Part shown: in pieces, positions 16,582-24,228 of the stretch
Layout of the letters: each line of letters begins with the position of its first letter
How positions within the stretch are numbered: the first letter of the stretch is position 1
From: Lachnospiraceae bacterium
Lineage (GTDB): Bacteria > Bacillota > Clostridia > Lachnospirales > Lachnospiraceae
Length of the DNA: 64,000 nt
Assembly: GCA_015057505.1 (NCBI GenBank)
Contig: SVEG01000015.1
Coordinates: 1-64,000, forward strand
Reading direction: 5' to 3'
Program-made: the position numbers and the translations under genes
The notes under the pieces: model-generated
The model's input: the letters and a program-made list of their open reading frames with translations, nothing else
Told to the model about the DNA's origin: nothing
Database searches by the model: none

Positions 16582-18099
16582 TTATCGTATAAAATCTAAC
16601 AAATTATTACCCGTAAGCTTGGCTGCTGCAGAAAGCGATGCTTCGTATACATCCTTAGACGTTGTAAGAAGTATTGCTGTCTCAGCAAGATCTGCATCCT
16701 CATTCTTGGATTTAAGCTCTTCAATATTGGTCTGCTGGCTTGTAAGCCTCTCCTTGTTAAGCTTAAGGCGCACACCTCTGTTACCGACTTCTGTAATTGC
16801 CAAATCAAATTTCTGCTGATGAAGTTGGAACTCTGTAATCCCTTCCTCAAAACGCTTCTGCATAACTTCCTCGGCAAGTGCGAATTCTTTTTCAAGTGCT
16901 TCTTTAACTGTCTCAAGATTCTCTTTCTCCGCACCCTCGGATACCGCTATTTTCTTTTCTATATTTGTTATATTCTCTTCTATCTGACTAACGAGTGCAA
17001 CGCAATTAATAAGTTCATCCACGTCTCTGATAATATCATGCGAAAAAACATCTCGGCCTTCCGTGTTAACCTTTAACTTCATCTCAAAGTTAACGGTGTA
17101 CTCTATATCCTGCGGTGCTCCCGAATACTCAAAAGTCTCTGTTGCGGTAGCGGTTGTAAGCTCACATTCAAAATAATGTTCCGGCTTTAATTCTCCCTTT
17201 TCAAACCCCGTCTTCTGATACGTAAGACTTAATACTCCGCCATTTTCAGTTGACTGAACATATTTGGTGTAACCGGACTCACTAAAAATAATTTCTCCCG
17301 AATCGGCAATAAGATAATTTTTACCACCCGAAGTATCGTAAGGATCTACCTCATCACCTGCTGCATTTTTATATACACCATCCTTAAGATAAACTGTCTC
17401 GAGTTCGAGTCCGGGCACTGCATTACCGTCTTCATCCGTAAGACTTAACCCTGTGTTAATTCCGCCTGCAATATCAATGTCAAGCTTATTATATGCAAGT
17501 CTCACACGATGATTGGTTACCATGTAAGGCATCTCGTCCACGTTAACCGGTCCGAGTTCACTCGGTGCAACATTGTTCTGCACAACCGAATATCTGTCCA
17601 AACTGGTTGCTGTAAGCTTCTGTGTTATTACATATTTGATATCTTCGTCCTTTGCCTCAAAAGTCATTGTACTGGCTGTCTTATAGCCTGTGAAAATGCT
17701 TCTGTTGGCATAATCAGCATTAGCATTCTGGAAAATCTGATCCCTGTACGCCTGAAGATTCTTAACAATAGCGTCACGCTCGTCAGTTCCGAGTGTCTCA
17801 TTGGCACCCTGTGTCAAATCCTCCTGCAGGCTCTGTGTCATATCTCTTGCACCTATAAGTGCATCCTCCGTAACCTTAATCCATGATTCTGCATCCGGAA
17901 TATTGCGTTCAAGGTACTGATCTATTTCTGCAAGGTTACTTCGAAATCTCAATGCACGAATGGCAATAATAGGATCTTCCGAAGGTTTCTGTATTCTTTT
18001 TTCAGTTGACAACTGTGTATTATAACGGTCAAGGTTAAGTTTATTGTTGTTGATATCCCTGAGAGCGTTATTTATCATCATACCGTTTGTAATTCTCAT
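16582..18099 (-). CDS. flgL: hook-filament junction protein FlgL
   Basis: 505 residues. The N-terminal flagellin-like helix starts M-R-I-T-N-G-M-M and includes K-R-I-Q-K-P-S-E-D-P; the C-terminal helix ends L-T-G-N-N-L-L-D-F-I. The centre (about 150-330) is an expanded beta region, which makes it longer than the 300-residue enteric type. It lies 12 nt after the second flgK, as expected for joined hook-associated proteins. Confidence 0.95.
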   Translation of the reverse strand: MRITNGMMINNALRDINNNKLNLDRYNTQLSTEKRIQKPSEDPIIAIRALRFRSNLAEIDQYLERNIPDAESWIKVTEDALIGARDMTQSLQEDLTQGANETLGTDERDAIVKNLQAYRDQIFQNANADYANRSIFTGYKTASTMTFEAKDEDIKYVITQKLTATSLDRYSVVQNNVAPSELGPVNVDEMPYMVTNHRVRLAYNKLDIDIAGGINTGLSLTDEDGNAVPGLELETVYLKDGVYKNAAGDEVDPYDTSGGKNYLIADSGEIIFSESGYTKYVQSTENGGVLSLTYQKTGFEKGELKPEHYFECELTTATATETFEYSGAPQDIEYTVNFEMKLKVNTEGRDVFSHDIIRDVDELINCVALVSQIEENITNIEKKIAVSEGAEKENLETVKEALEKEFALAEEVMQKRFEEGITEFQLHQQKFDLAITEVGNRGVRLKLNKERLTSQQTNIEELKSKNEDADLAETAILLTTSKDVYEASLSAAAKLTGNNLLDFIR

Positions 18100-18111
18100 A
18101 TGTTACCCTCC

Positions 18112-19671
18112 TTATACTGCCGTTCCGTTGATAAGCTTATCAAGGATTTCCTCCATTACCGTAAGTGCCTTGGCAGCCAGTTCATAAGCGTTCTGGTATT
18201 TTACAAGGTCCATTGCCTCCTCATCTTCATCAACACCTGAAATCGACAATCTCTGGTTAACAATCGCCTTACCGATATTGGTAAAACTGTCTTCCATATT
18301 CTTAGCCGCAGATGTGTTGATTGCTATCGCTGAAACTATTCTCTGGAAACAATCCTCTGCATTACCGCTTACATATATTCTCTCATCCCTGAGTCCCGCA
18401 AGCTTAAGAATCAAATCCTGATTGTCCGGTCCCTGTGAAACATCCACAGTAGTTGCAAGCTTATACGGATTCGTAGCTATAGCCGGATTAACACGCCAGT
18501 TATCGGCCGTCATATTATTTTTAATATATTCATTAAGTGAAATACCTTCCTTGTCGGCCGCTTTTTGCTGTTCTTCCAAGGTCATATCCTTCAAAATATA
18601 AAACGGTTCTGCCTTATCTCCTTCAAGAGTCTCACCCGTAACATGAAGTTCATTCAGCTCATAAGCAAATATTCTTACCCAGTCATTAATCTCTTCAAGA
18701 TAATCCGGAATTCCCTTATATGCCACGCCAATTTCACCCGTCAGGGTAACCTGTCCGTCATTACCGTCCCTGATATCGACATATCCTTTAATCTCTCCCG
18801 TAAGCCCTGCATAATAAAGATCAAAGGTTACTCCCGACTCCCACTGTAAATCGTAAAGTCCCTGCATATCTTCATCATTTCTTTTGGTAACTTCTGTTCT
18901 GGGCACAGTCGTAAGTTCATTATAATTATGGCCCTCGACAAGAATCTGTCCGTTAATTTTTACCTTGTAGCTTGAACTTCCCGTATCTGAAAGTTCATCA
19001 ATAACCGTAATGGAAACAAGTTTGGAAAGCTCGTCTACGAGCACATCTCTTTTATCCTTTAAGTCATTGGCGCTTCCGCCGTTCATCTCAAGAGTGTTAA
19101 TCTGCTCGTTAAGAGATGCTATACCATTGGCATATGTATTGATTCGTGCCGCAATATTCTTAATCTCGTTGTTGCATTCATTCTGTATTGTCTTAAGATT
19201 GGTTGAAATATTGGTGAAATACTCCGCAAGAGCTTCTCCGTACTGCAACACTACATTACGGTAATTAATCTCTGACGGATAATTGCTGAGTTCATCAAGT
19301 GCATTAAAAAAGTTACCGTACATCGTTGTAAAACCTGTCGTACTTGTACCAAACTCATTGAACTGAAGCTCTATCTGGTCCATATAGTAATGTTTTACAT
19401 CATAATGGCCTTCTTCCGCATTGTTGTTCCAGTATTTATTATCATAGTAAGAATCTCTTGTTCTCGTAATATCACTTACCGTTACACCACTACCCTGCAT
19501 ACCAAAGCTTTGGTATGTACGAAGCGCCTCTGCCGCTGCCGCATTGGTACTCTGACGTGAAAAACCGTTGGTCTGGGAGTTGGCAATATTATGAGTTGTT
19601 GTATTTACCGCTATCTGTGACGCATTAAGACCCGATGTAGCAATATTAAGTCCCCAAAATGTTGATGGCAT
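18112..19671 (-). CDS. flgK: second FlgK-type hook-associated protein
   Basis: 519 residues. It begins with the rod/hook signature (W-G-L-N-I-A-T-S-G-L-N-A-S-Q-I-A-V-N-T-T-T-H-N-I-A-N near 6-31), has a coiled-coil domain with A-x-N-D-L-K-D-(K)-R-D near 200, and ends Y-Q-N-A-Y-E-L-A-A-K-A-L-T-V. These are FlgK features. It is only distantly similar to the FlgK encoded immediately upstream at 19694-21496. Two tandem FlgK proteins may form a mixed or two-layer junction between hook and filament; which is essential cannot be told. Confidence 0.88.
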   Translation of the reverse strand: MPSTFWGLNIATSGLNASQIAVNTTTHNIANSQTNGFSRQSTNAAAAEALRTYQSFGMQGSGVTVSDITRTRDSYYDNKYWNNNAEEGHYDVKHYYMDQIELQFNEFGTSTTGFTTMYGNFFNALDELSNYPSEINYRNVVLQYGEALAEYFTNISTNLKTIQNECNNEIKNIAARINTYANGIASLNEQINTLEMNGGSANDLKDKRDVLVDELSKLVSITVIDELSDTGSSSYKVKINGQILVEGHNYNELTTVPRTEVTKRNDEDMQGLYDLQWESGVTFDLYYAGLTGEIKGYVDIRDGNDGQVTLTGEIGVAYKGIPDYLEEINDWVRIFAYELNELHVTGETLEGDKAEPFYILKDMTLEEQQKAADKEGISLNEYIKNNMTADNWRVNPAIATNPYKLATTVDVSQGPDNQDLILKLAGLRDERIYVSGNAEDCFQRIVSAIAINTSAAKNMEDSFTNIGKAIVNQRLSISGVDEDEEAMDLVKYQNAYELAAKALTVMEEILDKLINGTAV

Positions 19672-19693
19672 ATGTTACGCCTCCTTCCGACGA

Positions 19694-21496
19694 TTATCCA
19701 AGCTGTGTTACGATATGTTCAAGCATCTCGTCAATAACCGTAATATATCTCGACGCCGCATTGTATGCGTTCTGGTACTGAATCAGGTATGCAAGTTCCT
19801 CGTCCGAAGACACTCCTGTAATTCCGGTTCTCTGATCGTCAATACCTCCTGCAAGCGAGGTCTGGTAATTAATCATATTGTTGTACAAATCACCGGCATT
19901 GGCAATTTGTCCCGTAAACTCCGAATAAAACTCGATAAAATCATCATAGGATACATAATCCGGTCCGAGCTTAAGACAAGGTGTATCCCACTGAATTGCA
20001 AGTGCAGAAGCTCTCTTTTGGTCTACCGCACCATCCCTTGTATTAAGTCCGAGCAAATCCTTATTATCAAGCACATCATAATTGATATCAATGTTACCGA
20101 GTGTATAAAGCGACTCAAGCCCGAATTCATTTATAGTATTATAAACCTTGTATGTATTGCCCGCCGCATCGGTACACTCGATATATCTCTTGGTATGATC
20201 TCTTGAAAAAAGCTCTGCACCCTGTGTCCTGTCATCATCCGTACCGAATCCTGCTGAATTCTCATTATAATGTGTATTAAGAACAAGTGTATCCTTGGTT
20301 ACCGTAATCGTCTTACCGTCCGCTGTGGTAAGTACCTGTCCTATCGTAAGACCTACATCCGGGTCCGTAGCCGATATATCCGGGCAAAGTGCATTATTTA
20401 CCTGAGTTACTATAGAATTAATAAGCATATCGAACTCTGCCATTACAGTCTTAACAATCGACGGTTCAATAATTCTTCTGTATCTGTCAAGATCTTCTTC
20501 GTAATTATAAAGAAAATCACCATTGTCATCTTTAAGCTGATACTTTGGATCGTCTGAATTTGGAATGTCCGTATAATTGGCTGCGCTGTTACCTCTTGCA
20601 AGCAAAAGCCCCTTAAGCGCTCCTATATCATTATTCTTGGCAGTAGAAATCTCGACCTCAAGATTATATACTTTTCTTCCGCCAAGCTCCGGCCATGTGG
20701 GAGTGAAATAATCTGAACCGACTTCTGTGTCAAGCATCTCATATCCCATGTGGTTAACGCCTGTTATATCCACAAAAACAACGCCTTCTGTTCGAACGCG
20801 TACCATACCGGTAGGCTCCTCTACGTATTCCGTCCTGATTAATGATGAAAGCTCGTCAAGCAACTCGTCTCGCTGGTCTCTCATATCATTGGCGCTTTCA
20901 ACACCTGTACTCTCAATACGCATAATCTGCTTATTGAGGGAATCAATAGAGTCTCCTATCTCATTTATTCTGTTAACCTTATTCATTACCTCTGTATTAA
21001 GCGTGCTCTGATAGTTGATAAGTCCGTCATAAACTGCATTGGCACGATTAATAAAGGTTACCGCATTCTGTACGAGCGCAGAGCGGGCAACCATACTTGA
21101 TGCATCCTTTTCAACTTCCTGAACAGATTCCCACAGCTCATTAAGATATGTGCCGAAAGAAACTCCGTCAAGTTCGCCAAGGATACCCTCTATCTCATCT
21201 ACAGCCTGAAAAGCCTCTTCATAAAAAGACTGTCTGCCGGTCTCTGTACGAAAGGCCTTATCAAGCAAAATATCCCTGATTCTTCTGATATCCTGAAGAT
21301 TAACACCAAAGCCTACCTTTTGCGCATTAAGACCGTTATTGCTCACGTTCTTATAAGTCGTATCAGTAAACACGACCTGCTGTCTTACATAGCCTTCGGT
21401 ATTAACATTAACAAGATTATGCGATGTTGTATTAATGGCGGTCTGACTGCTTCTTAAGCCGGAAACGCCTGTATACAATGAAGTTATTCCACCCAT
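19694..21496 (-). CDS. flgK: flagellar hook-associated protein 1 FlgK
   Basis: 600 residues. It opens with S-L-Y-T-G-V-S-G-L-R-S-S-Q-T-A-I-N-T-T-S, followed by the H-N-L-V-N-V-N-T-E-G-Y-V-R-Q block. It has the helical D0/D1 region, a large central insert (about 240-480) and the C-terminal Y-Q-N-A-Y-N-A-A-S-R-Y motif. FlgK joins hook to filament with FlgL. The gap to flgM upstream is 86 nt, the longest inside the operon. AAAGGATGG precedes the ATG. Confidence 0.94.
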   Translation of the reverse strand: MGGITSLYTGVSGLRSSQTAINTTSHNLVNVNTEGYVRQQVVFTDTTYKNVSNNGLNAQKVGFGVNLQDIRRIRDILLDKAFRTETGRQSFYEEAFQAVDEIEGILGELDGVSFGTYLNELWESVQEVEKDASSMVARSALVQNAVTFINRANAVYDGLINYQSTLNTEVMNKVNRINEIGDSIDSLNKQIMRIESTGVESANDMRDQRDELLDELSSLIRTEYVEEPTGMVRVRTEGVVFVDITGVNHMGYEMLDTEVGSDYFTPTWPELGGRKVYNLEVEISTAKNNDIGALKGLLLARGNSAANYTDIPNSDDPKYQLKDDNGDFLYNYEEDLDRYRRIIEPSIVKTVMAEFDMLINSIVTQVNNALCPDISATDPDVGLTIGQVLTTADGKTITVTKDTLVLNTHYNENSAGFGTDDDRTQGAELFSRDHTKRYIECTDAAGNTYKVYNTINEFGLESLYTLGNIDINYDVLDNKDLLGLNTRDGAVDQKRASALAIQWDTPCLKLGPDYVSYDDFIEFYSEFTGQIANAGDLYNNMINYQTSLAGGIDDQRTGITGVSSDEELAYLIQYQNAYNAASRYITVIDEMLEHIVTQLG

Positions 21497-21582
21497 CAGC
21501 TACCATCCTTTCAAAATCCCATCGCAACATCCTTGTCGCTTAAAATACATCCATGTAGCCGATTTGTTTAGTCTGTGCTTTC

Positions 21583-21864
21583 TTAGAAAGCTCTCATTTC
21601 GTTGTAACGCTGCATGAGCTTCTCTGCAAAGCTCTCTCCGCTAACCTGGTATGTTCCGTCGTTAATCTGCTTCTTAAGGCTTGCAACGAGATCCTCTCTT
21701 ACTTCGGGAGCATCTTTGACTGCCTGCTGCGTCATCTGAAATTCAGCTCCTGCACGAGAAATTGTAACCTGATCCTTACCATAGGTTCTCTGCGAATTCT
21801 GTGTCTTCTTCGTTGTACTTGCCTGATATAGCTGACTAATCTGTGTATAAGCATCTATACGCAT
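21583..21864 (-). CDS. flgM: anti-sigma factor FlgM
   Basis: 93 residues, family length. The N-terminal half is polar and unstructured; the conserved sigma-binding C-terminal half reads V-R-E-D-L-V-A-S-L-K-K-Q-I-N-D-G-T-Y near 58-75, then F-A-E-K-L-M. FlgM holds sigma-D until the hook is complete. It starts 15 nt after flgN; in Bacillus the order is flgM then flgN, so the two are swapped here. Confidence 0.92.
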   Translation of the reverse strand: MRIDAYTQISQLYQASTTKKTQNSQRTYGKDQVTISRAGAEFQMTQQAVKDAPEVREDLVASLKKQINDGTYQVSGESFAEKLMQRYNEMRAF

Positions 21865-21879
21865 TCTAATCTCTCCCTT

Positions 21880-22395
21880 CTATTGAATCTTATCAAAAAC
21901 TCCGCGTCCTGTAGTGTGCATCCCTACATTACCGGCATTTTTATCGTAATCAGCGGTTATCGGTGTCTGCCTCATCGCCGTAAGCAAATTGAGGTCAAAC
22001 TGTATCATATCCAACGACTCCTTTATCAAAGCGTTGTTTCTTTCGTTAAGCATCTTAAGGTTCTTAAGTATCTTACCGAAATTGTCATGAATCTTCATAA
22101 GTCTTCTCTGTATCTCCGGCTTGCCCTTCATGAGCTCAGCCAACATGGTAACGGTAATTGCATTCACCGGCTTATTAATTACGATACTGATATCCTTAAG
22201 GCATTCTTCCCTGCGTTTCTCCGCCGCAAGCACCCCATCCATGAGTATCTGCTCCGACTCCGTAATACGCTGAAGTTCCTCTATATCATTCTTAACAATA
22301 ACACCGGCCTTCTCTTTGGCAAGTTCAGTGAGTTTCTCATGTAAAAGCTCTTCCTCTTCCAAAATTGTAATCATATTTTCAATAAGGCTTGCCAC
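21880..22395 (-). CDS. flgN: FlgN export chaperone
   Basis: 171 residues, helical. The opening I-T-I-L-E-E-E-E-L-L-H-E-K-L and the segment V-K-N-D-I-E-E-L-Q-R-I-T are characteristic of FlgN-type chaperones for FlgK and FlgL. The start is the GTG at 22395: AAAGGAG is 8 nt upstream, while an earlier in-frame start would place that site inside the gene. Sigma-A and sigma-D promoters overlap at 22442-22492, so flgN heads the flgN-M-K-K-L-fliW-csrA transcript. Confidence 0.88.
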   Translation of the reverse strand: MASLIENMITILEEEELLHEKLTELAKEKAGVIVKNDIEELQRITESEQILMDGVLAAEKRREECLKDISIVINKPVNAITVTMLAELMKGKPEIQRRLMKIHDNFGKILKNLKMLNERNNALIKESLDMIQFDLNLLTAMRQTPITADYDKNAGNVGMHTTGRGVFDKIQ

Positions 22396-22441
22396 GAAAA
22401 TTACTCCTTTACACAACTAGTAAAAAACTTATCTGTATTAT

Positions 22442-22468
22442 TTATCGACCAATTTCCAAATTACATTA
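22442..22468 (-). promoter_or_regulatory. sigma-D (flagellar) promoter of flgN operon
   Basis: TAAT (22465-22468), 15 bp, GTCGATAA (22442-22449) on the minus strand, about 45 nt before the GTG at 22395. Confidence 0.65.
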
Positions 22469-22492
22469 TAGTATTTTTTAAATTTTTCACAA
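22465..22492 (-). promoter_or_regulatory. sigma-A promoter of flgN operon
   Basis: TTGTGA (22487-22492), 16 bp, TATAAT (22465-22470). Its -10 shares bases with the sigma-D -35, so the two polymerase forms would exclude each other. Confidence 0.6.
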
Positions 22493-22511
22493 AAACATAA
22501 ACATTTTTCTA

Positions 22512-23059
22512 CTGCTCTTTTATTTTGTACTTAGGCTCCGCGCCTGCCCCATATAGTTATAGTTTAGTGCACCGTTGGATTTTCTTGCAACATTTTCAAG
22601 TGCAAAGAAGTTCTAATGTTTTTGCTTTCCGTCTTTTTATTTTGTGCCGCTCCGTTTAACTCATGGAATTGAAAAAGTTCATGTAGTTTGGTACATATGC
22701 AAATTTTATATGTAAGGGTTAAAGGCACTTAAAAAACCTCGCTCCTTAGGCTCCGCGCGAAATCTCAAACAATTAGCTTGATTAAGTCTTGCTGATTTCG
22801 TAGCGGAGCCTTAGTAGCGTTAGGTTTTTTTCGTAGCGAGAGCGTGCCTTATAACCCTTACATATAAAATTTGCATATGTACCAAACTACTGAACTTCTA
22901 TTCAATTCCACTCAGGCAACTCTGCGCGGCACAATTTGACGGAAAGCTTAAAAACAAAGAACTTCTAATGCACTTGTGTTGTCTGCGAAAATCCAACGGT
23001 GCACTAAACTATAACTATATGGGGCAGGCACGGAGCCTAAGTACAAAATAAAAGAGCAG
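22512..23059. repeat. giant imperfect palindrome (about 548 bp), copy 2
   Basis: The outer 73 bp (22512-22584) pair with 22987-23059 with a single mismatch. Inner parts pair with bulges up to an apex near 22765-22795 closed by GGCTCCGC/GCGGAGCC. The core blocks 22714-22747 and 22818-22859 equal those of copy 1; the outer arms share no sequence with copy 1 yet are just as self-complementary. It lies in the yvyF-flgN gap and its right edge merges with the yvyF terminator. No gene is seen in it. Confidence 0.9.
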
Positions 23060-23078
23060 AGGATAATGTCCTCTGCTC
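23054..23078 (-). terminator. terminator after yvyF
   Basis: A 10-bp perfect stem (GAGCAGAGGA, loop of 5) is followed by TTTTATTTT on the minus strand. The T-run is the first part of the palindrome arm. It separates recD2-comF-yvyF from the flgN operon. Confidence 0.85.
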
Positions 23079-23089
23079 GTAAAAATTAA

Positions 23090-23503
23090 TTATAAGAAAC
23101 GCATTCGATTCTTCTCGTCATTGTTGTAGCTACGCTGAGGCTGTTCAACAACTCTCTCCTTGTGATATGCACTGTTAAGTGTATTGAGCACACGGTTCTT
23201 ACAGTGGTCACAATATTTACCGGATCTAATCGGTACACCACACTGCAAACAGCAAAATTCAGGGTCGCCGGCTTCATCAAGCTGCAAGCGGTCTTCACGT
23301 ATCCATGCCTTAATCTGATCAACAGACACATCCATCTCTCTTGAAACCTGCATGATACTTACGCCCTTATTCTCAGAAATGTATTGACGAACTTCATTAT
23401 ACTTCTCCTCAAGCTTCTTAGCACATTGAGGGCACAATCTGTTATTTGAAGTTCTCCTAAACAATGAGCCACAGCCTCTGCAGTTAACTATATTAAAATC
23501 CAT
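23090..23503 (-). CDS. yvyF: YvyF/TIGR03826-type flagellar operon protein
   Basis: 137 residues. An N-terminal zinc ribbon (C-R-G-C near 9-12 and C-P-Q-C near 24-27), a helix-turn-helix-like centre (I-M-Q-V-S-R-E-M-D-V-S near 50-60, then I-K-A-W-I-R-E), and a second zinc ribbon (C-L-Q-C and C-D-H-C). It sits between comF and the flgN/flgM genes exactly as yvyF does in Bacillus. A regulatory role in flagellar gene expression is presumed. Confidence 0.88.
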   Translation of the reverse strand: MDFNIVNCRGCGSLFRRTSNNRLCPQCAKKLEEKYNEVRQYISENKGVSIMQVSREMDVSVDQIKAWIREDRLQLDEAGDPEFCCLQCGVPIRSGKYCDHCKNRVLNTLNSAYHKERVVEQPQRSYNNDEKNRMRFL

Positions 23504-23526
23504 AATACCGACCTCCCTATACTAAA

Positions 23527-24225
23527 CTAATAACCTGAACCTATACATATGCAGGCAAAATACACCTGTTCCACACCTGCCTCACGCAAAAGCTTCGCAC
23601 AAGCATTAATTGTACTTCCTGTAGTATATATATCGTCTACAAGAATTACTTTCTTTAATTGTACTACATTTTCCTGAATTTTGAAAGCACCTTCTATATT
23701 TTTTTGGCGTTCTTTATCATTTAATTTGTTCTGTGGCTTTGTCTTGCGTGTTCTTACAATAAGCTTTGTTTCCATTGGAATCTGAAGAAACTTACCAAGT
23801 GGCTCCGCCAAGAGTTCCGCCTGATTATAGCCTCTTATCCTCCATCTGCTCTTATGTATGGGAATCGGTATGACTGCATCGGCTTCCCAGTTCTGCAATA
23901 CATCACCATATACCCTTATAAGCTCTGTTGTAAAAAAATCTGCGTACTCCCGCCTGTTTTTATATTTGAAACCATCCATTGCCCTGCGCATAACCTGATT
24001 ATATCTGAACAGAGAAACTCCTCTTTCATAATACATGGTATGTTTACTGCAGTCAAAGCAATATTCTGTCCGCTCGTCCCTAAGTTCCTTACCGCAACGA
24101 TAACATCGCGGTCCTCTGATATAAGGAATATTATCCACACATTCCGAACAGACAAGCTCCCCCTTAGGCATAGCAATATCCGAGCATATGGGACAACGCC
24201 TCGGAAACAGCATGTTTAAAAACAC
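23527..24225 (-). CDS. comF: ComF family phosphoribosyltransferase-like protein
   Basis: 232 residues. The zinc finger C-P-I-C ... C-S-E-C ... C-Y-R-C ... C-F-D-C (about 12-60) is followed by a PRTase-type domain with P-I-P-I-H-K-S-R-W-R-I-R-G-Y-N-Q-A-E near 125-142 and the PRPP-loop V-I-L-V-D-D-I-Y-T-T-G-S-T near 193-205. ComF helps DNA uptake and later ssDNA handling. The GTG at 24225 is taken as start (GGGGG 8 nt upstream); an ATG four codons later is possible. It starts 3 nt after recD2. Confidence 0.9.
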   Translation of the reverse strand: MFLNMLFPRRCPICSDIAMPKGELVCSECVDNIPYIRGPRCYRCGKELRDERTEYCFDCSKHTMYYERGVSLFRYNQVMRRAMDGFKYKNRREYADFFTTELIRVYGDVLQNWEADAVIPIPIHKSRWRIRGYNQAELLAEPLGKFLQIPMETKLIVRTRKTKPQNKLNDKERQKNIEGAFKIQENVVQLKKVILVDDIYTTGSTINACAKLLREAGVEQVYFACICIGSGY

Positions 24226-24228
24226 TGA

